From Chthonomonas sp035294505 (GTDB lineage: Bacteria; Armatimonadota; Chthonomonadetes; Chthonomonadales; Chthonomonadaceae), in the NCBI RefSeq assembly GCF_035294505.1, contig NZ_DATGKU010000021.1, positions 1 through 11,487 on the forward strand: a stretch of 11,487 nt of DNA, read 5' to 3'. Position 1 is the first letter of the stretch. Each line of letters opens with the position of its first letter. A program made the position numbers and the translations under genes. Below the pieces are notes generated by a model that saw nothing but the letters and a program-made list of their open reading frames with translations, was not told where the DNA came from and did not search any database. Shown here piece after piece: positions 5,693 through 11,487 of this stretch.

Positions 5693-5721
5693 ATTATAAC
5701 ATGAAAACCCCAAAAGTGCAA
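5693..5721 (-). promoter_or_regulatory. Distal sigma-70-like promoter of the intact prepilin
   Basis: Minus strand: TATAAT at 5698-5693 and TTGCAC (three of six matches) at 5721-5716, again with 17 bp spacing. It lies 101 bp upstream of the proximal promoter. The perfect -10 box makes it credible despite the poor -35. Confidence 0.5.
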
Positions 5722-5969
5722 GTTTTTTGTTGTTTCCCACCAGATTCTTGTCACATTACTCAAAAGAACAGAAAGAAACATGTCTTTTCCCGTTTCACGT
5801 AGGGAACAGTAAGGCTCCCAGCAAAATATTCCACATTGGCCACACTACCGCATAGCTCCATAGGACACGACAGCCTCTTTTGGTACAGACCTGTGCCCAA
5901 CACATCATAGAGGTCTCGTCTTCCTCGTCCTGCCCCAAAGAAAGCAGGAAATAGGCGAATTCAGGTAGA

Positions 5970-7568
5970 ATGCATGAAGAGATACCTGTCCTTGAAAGAA
6001 TTGCGCTTGGGGAGCGTGGGAACGTGATACAGAAATATCTGAACTATCTTATTTTTGGTGGAATCGTTCTCGTGGTTGTGGGCCTAGCCGCTCTGCACAG
6101 CCATCATATGCATCAACTGCTCTACAATCTCACACACGGGACGCCGACTCAGCGCGCCGCCGCAGCCAAAGAGCTGATCGCCGAAGAGCAGTTCTCCGAT
6201 ACCATCGCCGGTGAGACGAAAGAGATGCGCGCCCAGGCGGCCATCGCCCTTGCCGATCTCGGCAACGCCGACGCCGTGAAACAGGCCGTGCAGATGCTGA
6301 AAGACCAGGATAAGATCGTCCGCGATCAGGCCCTGCGTACCCTAAAACAGATCGGGGCCGCCTCAGCAGATAACATCAAAGCCCTTGTGGACGGCCTTAG
6401 CGATAGCGACATCAATGTGCGCCAAGGCGTTATCCGCGCCCTCACCGATCCCGACGGCATAGGCCCCCGCCAAAACCCCGACGTGGTGCAGGCGCTCATC
6501 AATGAACTCAAATCGAGCAGCGATGCCCGCGGTCCCGTGGGTGATGTGCTTAGCAGCAAAGCGTTCGATCCTGCTGCCAACAACCGCAGTGTTCCTGCGC
6601 TGATGGCCCTCCTTGACGATAAAGATGACGGCGTGAAGGTCGGTGCGGCCAACGCGCTTGGGAAAATAGGAGACCCACAGGCTGTGCCCAAGCTTATCGC
6701 CGTGCTTCAGAACCCAGCCACCACCACCCAAGTGCGCACGGCCGTTATCGCCGCCATTGGGCTTATCGCCGCTCCCTCCAGCGAGCCGGTACTCGCCAAA
6801 GCGGTGCTCGACCCTTCGGTAGATTCCGACGCTCGCGCTCAGGCCGCCGCCGGCTTAGGGCGTATCGCAACGCCGGATGCCATCGCCACGCTTCTCAAAG
6901 CGCTCACAGATTACGACCTCAACCTGAGAACGGCGGCCATCTCTGCCCTCTCTGTCGCCGCTCGCCCAGGCGAGGATAGCCCCCCAAACCGTGCCGTGGT
7001 ACAACAACTTATCAAAGCCTTGTCAAATCCTCAGAAAGAGGTACGCCTTGGCGTCGCCCAGGCGCTCATTCCGGTGCGCGATCCGGAAACCGATCCCGCC
7101 CTTGCACGGCTGCTACAGACCGACACGCAAGATGCTGATGTGCGTGCCGCTGCCGCCAAAGCCCTAGGCTTTTCCGGTAATCGAGACGGCATCGCGCCCC
7201 TTGTTGCCGCCTTAAACGACCCCAGCGGAACCGTTGCCGAGGCAGCCACACAAGCGCTGGCACAGATCGGCCCCGCAGCTGCCCCTACGCTGATCTCCCT
7301 TTTCGCAAAAGGCGGCACAACTGCCTACTATGCCTCCACCGCCTTGGGCGATCTGCTCGATTCTGAGCACGGCTCCGAAATTCTTCTGCAGCTAGCAGCG
7401 GCGGTGAAGAACGCCAACCCCACCCTACAACGATGGGCTGCCGTCGCCCTTGGTAACACCGATCTGGCCGGAGCAAAGGACATCCTTGAACAGTTGGCCA
7501 AAAGTTCCGATGCGGATGTGGCCTACGTGGCCCAGCAGCAGCTGAATCGCTTCGAGCAAGCGCAGTAA
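5970..7568 (+). CDS. Membrane-anchored HEAT-repeat protein
   Basis: This is a 532-residue protein. Residues about 24-42 (NYLIFGGIVLVVVGLAALH) form one N-terminal transmembrane helix. From about 58 to the end come roughly ten helical repeats of about 30-40 residues with the PBS-lyase/HEAT pattern, such as VRDQALRTLKQIG, VKVGAANALGKIGDP.AVPKLIAVL, ARAQAAAGLGRIATPDA and VRAAAAKALGFSG. HEAT solenoids bind partner proteins and have no chemistry of their own, so the partner is unknown. The ATG at 5970 has AGG only 4 nt upstream. A GTG at 6024 (residue 19) has GGGGAG 9 nt before it and would still leave the whole membrane helix, so the true protein may be 514 residues. Its codons are GC-rich compared with the prepilin cassettes. 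The methyltransferase gene follows after 22 bp, probably in the same operon. Confidence 0.82.
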   Translation: MHEEIPVLERIALGERGNVIQKYLNYLIFGGIVLVVVGLAALHSHHMHQLLYNLTHGTPTQRAAAAKELIAEEQFSDTIAGETKEMRAQAAIALADLGNADAVKQAVQMLKDQDKIVRDQALRTLKQIGAASADNIKALVDGLSDSDINVRQGVIRALTDPDGIGPRQNPDVVQALINELKSSSDARGPVGDVLSSKAFDPAANNRSVPALMALLDDKDDGVKVGAANALGKIGDPQAVPKLIAVLQNPATTTQVRTAVIAAIGLIAAPSSEPVLAKAVLDPSVDSDARAQAAAGLGRIATPDAIATLLKALTDYDLNLRTAAISALSVAARPGEDSPPNRAVVQQLIKALSNPQKEVRLGVAQALIPVRDPETDPALARLLQTDTQDADVRAAAAKALGFSGNRDGIAPLVAALNDPSGTVAEAATQALAQIGPAAAPTLISLFAKGGTTAYYASTALGDLLDSEHGSEILLQLAAAVKNANPTLQRWAAVALGNTDLAGAKDILEQLAKSSDADVAYVAQQQLNRFEQAQ

Positions 7569-7590
7569 CCGCCAGGAGGCCATAGAGAGC

Positions 7591-8550
7591 GTGGAACAGC
7601 TACCCGATCTGCTTTTGCAAACTCCGCTCCCAATAGAACCTTGCTTTCGAACCGAAGCAAGGCTTGTTGCCTTTCAAGGAGATGTAAGCGACTGTCTTAA
7701 GCAGATTCCTGACGAAACCATCCAACTGATTATCACCTCCCCGCCCTACAATCTTGGGAAAGAGTACGAAAACCGCAGGGATATCGCGGACTACCTTAAG
7801 ACCCAAGTGCCTGTCCTACAACAGTTGTATAGAGTCTTAAAAAAAGAGGGAAGCCTCTGCTGGCAAGTCGGCAACTTCGTGGAAGAGGGAGAGGTTTACC
7901 CGCTTGACATCTTCTACTACCCCCTCTTCAAGAATCAGGGTTTTAAGCTGCGCAATCGCATTATTTGGCGCTTCGGTCACGGCCTTCATGCCTCAAAACG
8001 CCTCTCCGGTAGGTACGAAACCCTTCTCTGGTTCACAAAAAGTGACCACTATGTTTTCAATCTCGATGACATTCGGGTTCCTCCAAAGTACCCAGGAAAA
8101 CGCCATTTTAAAGGGCCGAATAAGGGAAAACCGTCCTGCAATCCACTTGGGAAAAATCCTTCCGACGTATGGGAGTTCCTTTTAGAAGAGTGGGAAGAAG
8201 GTCTGTGGGATATCCCCAACGTCAAGTCGAACCACCCAGAAAAAACGGTTCACCCCTGCCAATTTCCCGTTGAACTCGCAGAACGCTGCGTTTTGGCTTT
8301 CTCTAATGAGGACGATTGGGTGCTTGATCCCTATATGGGCGTGGGCAGCGCTCTCATCGCCGCCATCATGCACAATCGCCGTGCCGCAGGTTGCGACAAA
8401 GAAGCACGGTATGTTGCTATAGCCAAAGAACGACTCATGGCGCTGTTCTCGGGAACCCTGCGCTACCGACCGCTGGGCAAACCGATCCACGAACCTACCG
8501 GAAGAGAACGGGTTACCCAAATCCCGCAGGAATGGATCAGCAACCTCTAA
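7591..8550 (+). CDS. Beta-class site-specific DNA methyltransferase (N4-cytosine or N6-adenine)
   Basis: This is a 319-residue SAM-dependent DNA methylase. The catalytic motif IV is TSPPYN (49-54) and the SAM-binding motif I is LDPYMGVGSA (245-254). Motif IV preceding motif I defines the beta class. Ser at the first catalytic position (SPPY) is the form usual for N4-cytosine enzymes, although several N6-adenine enzymes share it. The middle section, about 130-215 (RYETLLWFTKS, IRVPPKYPGK, NPLGKNPSDVW), should include target recognition. HPCQFPVELAERCV leads into motif I. The start is GTG 7591 with AGGAGG 11 nt upstream. No endonuclease gene is adjacent, so it may be an orphan regulatory methylase, the remnant of a restriction system, or paired elsewhere. 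The recognition site cannot be read. Its TAA overlaps the TAG of the convergent glycosylase gene. Confidence 0.87.
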   Translation: MEQLPDLLLQTPLPIEPCFRTEARLVAFQGDVSDCLKQIPDETIQLIITSPPYNLGKEYENRRDIADYLKTQVPVLQQLYRVLKKEGSLCWQVGNFVEEGEVYPLDIFYYPLFKNQGFKLRNRIIWRFGHGLHASKRLSGRYETLLWFTKSDHYVFNLDDIRVPPKYPGKRHFKGPNKGKPSCNPLGKNPSDVWEFLLEEWEEGLWDIPNVKSNHPEKTVHPCQFPVELAERCVLAFSNEDDWVLDPYMGVGSALIAAIMHNRRAAGCDKEARYVAIAKERLMALFSGTLRYRPLGKPIHEPTGRERVTQIPQEWISNL

Positions 8551-9515
8551 AACCTTCCCTGCATCGAACTCTCTCCTCCCGGCCTTCCACGCAACCCCGC
8601 CTCCGCATAAAAAAGAGTCTGCTGCGCCCAACCCGCCATAGGGCCGAAGCGCTCGCGAAAGGCTTCGGCAATAGTCCTATAGAGTCGCGGAGTCAACGAA
8701 CGCCCCTCAAACTGAGGCAGAAAAAGCCGAACCCCTAGCCGATGGATATGCCTATCCACCGGCACCGCTTCCCACTTGTCGAGCGCGAATAGGCAGATGC
8801 AGTCTGCCACCTTTGGCCCCACACCCGGAAACTCCATTAAGGCTTCATGCGCCTCCGCGTAGGGCACCTCTCGCAGCGATTCCAGCCACCCCTGCGGTTT
8901 TTGTAAGAGCCTCTGTGCCGTCTGAACAACAAAAGGCGCCCGGTAGCCCCACAGGCCGGCCCGCAAATCCTTCTCGTCCGCCTCGGCAAGCGCACGAACC
9001 GAGGGAAAAGCAAACAGAGTTGCCGGCTCATCGAGACCGGTATAGATAGGAGAACCATATCGCTGCGCCAAATAGCCTACGCTCCGTTCGATCTTGGTCA
9101 CCGTGTTCGTGGTGGCGCAGAGAAAGGCAAAAAGACACTCCTCCGGCGGTTGCCGCAAGACACGTAGCCCGGCAAAAGCACGAAAAACTTCGGCCAGATG
9201 CGGCTCCATAAGGCTCCAACGGCAGTAGAGCGATTCGAGGTTAACACGTAGCTGCAGGTAGTCCTCTACCACCTCCCAGCAGTCCGGCTGCGGAAACGTT
9301 TGCCAATAAAGTTCGCCATAAGGCGCTCCATCGGGCTGCCACAAGGCCACACCAACCGCCCCTATCGTCCCCCACCAAACGCCGTTTGCATCTCGGCGCC
9401 ATCGAAAGCTCTGACCACTGTGCAAGGTGGCTTCCAAGTGGAGGGGAGATCGGTGACAATCGAATCGCCTCCAAGCGAGAGGAAGGGCGTCGGCCTTGAT
9501 GCGCGAGTTGCTCAT
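8547..9515 (-). CDS. ogg: 8-oxoguanine DNA glycosylase, eukaryote-type OGG1
   Basis: This bifunctional glycosylase/AP lyase removes 8-oxoguanine from DNA in base-excision repair. The N-terminal OGG domain carries SGQSFRW, the loop that reads the damaged base in human OGG1. The helix-hairpin-helix is FPGVGPKVADCICLFALDK with the catalytic lysine (K235 from this start). PVDRH supplies the catalytic aspartate (D254). Near the C-terminus GPMAGWAQQTLF matches the human GPYAGWAQAVLF base-pocket segment, including Gln and Phe. From memory of the human protein, the asparagine that contacts the opposite cytosine (N149) is Thr here, and R154 is Lys. ATG 9515 is used; a TTG at 9530 with a GGGG sequence just upstream would add five residues. 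The gene follows the branching enzyme by 22 nt on the same strand and probably shares its transcript. Confidence 0.9.
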   Translation of the reverse strand: MSNSRIKADALPLAWRRFDCHRSPLHLEATLHSGQSFRWRRDANGVWWGTIGAVGVALWQPDGAPYGELYWQTFPQPDCWEVVEDYLQLRVNLESLYCRWSLMEPHLAEVFRAFAGLRVLRQPPEECLFAFLCATTNTVTKIERSVGYLAQRYGSPIYTGLDEPATLFAFPSVRALAEADEKDLRAGLWGYRAPFVVQTAQRLLQKPQGWLESLREVPYAEAHEALMEFPGVGPKVADCICLFALDKWEAVPVDRHIHRLGVRLFLPQFEGRSLTPRLYRTIAEAFRERFGPMAGWAQQTLFYAEAGLRGRPGGESSMQGRF

Positions 9516-9537
9516 CGCTATCGGCTGCAAAGTGCCC

Positions 9538-11283
9538 CTACCCCTCCCCCTTTGTCGCAGGAAACTCGACGGCAGCCCACCACTTCGGGTTCAGATGGGC
9601 AAAACATCGGTCGCGCTCTTCCGCCTCTCCAAGAAGGTTCCAATCGTCAACCGAGATAGGCTCTTGGGCGGCAGCGCGTTGAATAAGAGAAGCCAAATGC
9701 AAAAAGCGAGAGTAGTGGTAGTTGACTCGCTGTTCGGCATAGTCACGACTGGTGAAGGTGCTGATGTTGAACTGCCAATCCGACGATTCGAGCAACAGCA
9801 GCTCACGCGCTGCCTGACGAAGAATGGTTTGCACCCGCCCCATATCTCCATAGGTTTGTGCTAGTTCTATCATCCGCAGTTCGGCTTCATAGACCTTCTC
9901 CCACGTCCACGCCGTCCACTCGTTCAGCCATATCCAGTGATAGCCTCCTTCCCCCCACGAGCCTTCGGGCAGCGCCACCACCGCCTTGGGCGGATATTTC
10001 TCCAAGTAGGCATCGCACGTGATCAGTTCTATGTGTGGGTGCGCATGCAGCTGCTTCAGGGCATGATAGAGAAACTCCGGCCCCTCGAACCACCAATGCC
10101 CGAACAGTTCGGTGTCGTACATAGCGACCACAACAGGGGGTCTGTTCTCCTCCACATTTGCCGAAGTCACCGTCTGGTGCACCAGCTGGGCAAAGTGCTC
10201 GGCATGAATATGCACGCGGCCCATTGCCAAATAAGGCTCATAGAGCTGCTTGGCGCCTAAATCCTCCTTTGGCCAGGAGACGCGCCAATAGCGCAGGTTG
10301 CCCGGATAGTGCTTTTTGTGAAACTCTAGGTAGAACTCATCCCCCGGATAGCCGTGCGCACCGCTCCAAACCTGCATGCCGGTTTTTGGATCGCGCGCAA
10401 AGCAGGCCACCGGCTGCATAGGAAGTCCGCTGCTGTTGACCCAATAGGGCGCATAGGGCGTACGATCCGTTCGTTCTGGGCTATACTCCCGTTGAAACTG
10501 TGCCCAAAGCTCTTGCAGTCCCTTGAAGCGCTCCGCATAGACGCCCAGCGTCTGCCCTCCTCGCAGAAGATGGGCATCCACAAAAAAATAGTGCAGACCG
10601 CTTTCCGCCAAAAACTCTTCAATGCCTTTTCGCAACTGCGGCTGCAGGCTACGATAGGCCTCTATAGGGGCGTTCCAAGCGTAACGTGGACGATAGGCAC
10701 ACTCCGGCAGCCAAAACCCGCGCGGGTCGCGTCCAAAATGCGCCTCATAGGCGGCCACGCCCAAACGAATCTGCGCCTGCACGCTGTTATCGGTGAGCAA
10801 AAGAGGCAGATAACCGTGGGTAGCTGCACTGGTCAGTATCTCTATATGTCCCTCATCCTGAAGCCTCCGAAAGGCCCCAACGAGATCCCCTTTGTAGATA
10901 TTCAGGAAAGATTCGAGCTTCTGCTGATAGTAGTCCTCCCAAAAGTGGGCCAGGCCACGCATATGGGTATTGCCCTCATAACGAAACTGCCGCTGGTTTT
11001 CGCGCGCCGTCTCTATTTTCTGCTGGAGATAGCCCACAAAATCGTGCTGAAACGTCTCATCGGCCAGCTGCTCAACGAGAATGGGGGTAAGCCCTATAGT
11101 GATTTTGGGCGAGATGCCTTCGGAGACAAGGCGGAAGAGCACGTCGAGCAGTGGCAGATAGGTTTCGGCGGTGACCTCCGACAGCCAATCGGTGCCGTGA
11201 GGTGACCGCCCGTGGTCGAGCACATAGGGGATATGGGAATGAAGCACGAGGGCAAAATAGCCCTGTTTGCGCGGTTTCGCCAT
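9538..11283 (-). CDS. 1,4-alpha-glucan branching enzyme, glycoside hydrolase family 57
   Basis: This 581-residue cytoplasmic enzyme cuts an alpha-1,4 glucan and rejoins it through alpha-1,6 bonds in glycogen synthesis. The (beta/alpha)7 GH57 fold opens with YFALVLHSHIPYVLDHGR. The catalytic nucleophile is E194 in GFWLPECAY and the acid/base is D390 in MYDTELFGHWW. WPKEDLG and the tail helices, including NEWTAWTWEKVYEAE, fit the branching-enzyme subgroup (DUF1957 region) rather than 4-alpha-glucanotransferase. Its length is between the roughly 520-residue Thermus and 675-residue Thermococcus enzymes. Start ATG 11283 has GGAG 9 nt upstream. No other glycogen gene is adjacent; the DNA glycosylase follows. 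No promoter is visible in the 76 bp upstream, so it may be read from the preceding gene through a leaky hairpin. Confidence 0.9.
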   Translation of the reverse strand: MAKPRKQGYFALVLHSHIPYVLDHGRSPHGTDWLSEVTAETYLPLLDVLFRLVSEGISPKITIGLTPILVEQLADETFQHDFVGYLQQKIETARENQRQFRYEGNTHMRGLAHFWEDYYQQKLESFLNIYKGDLVGAFRRLQDEGHIEILTSAATHGYLPLLLTDNSVQAQIRLGVAAYEAHFGRDPRGFWLPECAYRPRYAWNAPIEAYRSLQPQLRKGIEEFLAESGLHYFFVDAHLLRGGQTLGVYAERFKGLQELWAQFQREYSPERTDRTPYAPYWVNSSGLPMQPVACFARDPKTGMQVWSGAHGYPGDEFYLEFHKKHYPGNLRYWRVSWPKEDLGAKQLYEPYLAMGRVHIHAEHFAQLVHQTVTSANVEENRPPVVVAMYDTELFGHWWFEGPEFLYHALKQLHAHPHIELITCDAYLEKYPPKAVVALPEGSWGEGGYHWIWLNEWTAWTWEKVYEAELRMIELAQTYGDMGRVQTILRQAARELLLLESSDWQFNISTFTSRDYAEQRVNYHYSRFLHLASLIQRAAAQEPISVDDWNLLGEAEERDRCFAHLNPKWWAAVEFPATKGEG

Positions 11284-11308
11284 GCAGAGAGGCTCCAGAT
11301 AGGAGAAA

Positions 11309-11334
11309 GCCTGTCCTCCTTTACGAGGACAGGC
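11309..11334 (-). terminator. Hairpin between the cysteine-pair gene and the branching enzyme
   Basis: A perfect 10 bp stem (GCCTGTCCTC/GAGGACAGGC) with a 6-nt loop lies 25 nt after the stop of the right-edge gene. On the minus strand it is followed by TTTCTCCT, a weak T tract, so termination is probably partial and the branching enzyme may be reached by read-through. The plus strand has no T run after it. Confidence 0.5.
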
Positions 11335-11359
11335 CGGTTCAACAACGTTTCAAATCACG

Positions 11360-11487
11360 CTAGGCCACGAGACCCGCTTCCGCGCAGCATTTGCGGAACA
11401 TCTGCACTTTACCGCTAGGGGTCAACTGTCGCACCACTTCGGGCTTGCGACCGCAAAAGCGACATAGCTGCTGTTGGGCTTTCGACT
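11360..11487 (-). CDS. Small cysteine-pair protein (zinc-ribbon-like), 3' end only
   Basis: The last 41 codons of a minus-strand gene run in from the right edge and stop at TAG 11362-11360. They contain LCRFCGRKPEVVRQ, then KVQMFRKCCAEAGLVA. The spacing CxxC-x21-CC looks like a compact zinc-binding ribbon with a second Cys pair. I do not recognise the family. It could be a very small free-standing protein or the tail of a larger one, because the start is outside the window. It is the nearest upstream gene to the branching enzyme on the same strand. Confidence 0.6.
   Translation of the reverse strand, partial: SKAQQQLCRFCGRKPEVVRQLTPSGKVQMFRKCCAEAGLVA

Larger units (their letters stand above)
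5403..5969. other. Divergent intergenic region, 567 bp
   Basis: It separates the minus-strand prepilin from the plus-strand HEAT gene. The left 320 bp hold the two prepilin promoters and its leader RNA. The right part (about 5722-5969) must drive the HEAT-methyltransferase pair, but I see no good sigma-70 match there. It contains only short hairpins: an imperfect GGTACA/TGTGCC repeat at about 5880-5897 and CCTGC/GCAGG at about 5930-5952. Minus-strand frames of 62 and 113 codons in the left part have no family features and lie over promoters, so they are probably not genes. Confidence 0.5.

Noticed and set aside
5399..5740. 113-codon minus-strand frame ending at the prepilin start
   Set aside because: It runs over a TATAAT box and both leader hairpins, with no family resemblance. 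Only its last 18 codons are kept as a possible leader peptide.
5782..5969. tRNA or small RNA gene in the HEAT upstream region
   Set aside because: The short hairpins do not form a cloverleaf, and there is no promoter-terminator pair around them.
7591..8550. Complete restriction-modification system
   Set aside because: Only the methylase is present. The neighbours are a HEAT protein and a repair glycosylase with clear OGG1 motifs, not a nuclease.
10354..11205. 283-codon plus-strand open frame opposite the branching enzyme
   Set aside because: It lies wholly antisense to a GH57 gene with intact catalytic motifs and has no family motifs or ribosome site; it is a GC-rich shadow frame.

Overview
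The window looks like chromosome of a bacterium of the Armatimonadota, perhaps close to Chthonomonas. This is an inference. It rests mainly on two prepilin-like proteins that begin (K/N)AFTLIELLVVIAIIAIL, continue into FPVFAQARE and carry a C-terminal DGH box. That style is very abundant in this phylum and also occurs in Planctomycetes. No ribosomal RNA, tRNA, CRISPR array, transposase or phage gene was seen.

Layout. (1) At 1-1836, on the minus strand, lies an AAA-type ATPase with a C-terminal R3H domain. It is followed after 8 nt by the first 20 codons of thymidylate kinase, which runs off the left edge. (2) After a 382 bp intergenic stretch, the plus strand carries a TIM-barrel sugar phosphate isomerase/epimerase (2219-3028) with a weak terminator. 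(3) At 3122-5721 two prepilin cassettes face each other. The plus-strand cassette has a perfect sigma-70 consensus promoter, a structured leader, a prepilin gene broken by a frameshift, and a 74-residue single-span membrane protein. The minus-strand cassette has two promoter-like sites, a structured leader, an intact prepilin, and a 59-residue lipoprotein shorter than the usual ORF cut-offs. A perfect 26 bp palindrome with a T-rich tail separates the two tails and probably terminates both. (4) At 5970-8550, on the plus strand, lie a membrane-anchored HEAT-repeat protein and, 22 bp later, a beta-class DNA methyltransferase with no restriction enzyme beside it. (5) At 8547-11283, on the minus strand, lie a GH57 branching enzyme and then a eukaryote-type 8-oxoguanine DNA glycosylase. 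The stop codons of the glycosylase and the methyltransferase interlock. (6) At the right edge is the 3' end of a cysteine-pair (zinc-ribbon-like) gene, followed by a hairpin.

Most of this is housekeeping: nucleotide synthesis, glycogen branching, DNA repair and sugar metabolism. The most unusual part is the convergent pair of prepilin cassettes. Each couples a secreted prepilin-like protein to a tiny envelope-anchored, proline-rich partner behind a leader RNA with a long stem. One copy is decaying, or is affected by a sequence error. I do not see a defence system or another clearly new multi-gene machine. The prepilin plus mini-partner layout is the best candidate for something not yet described.
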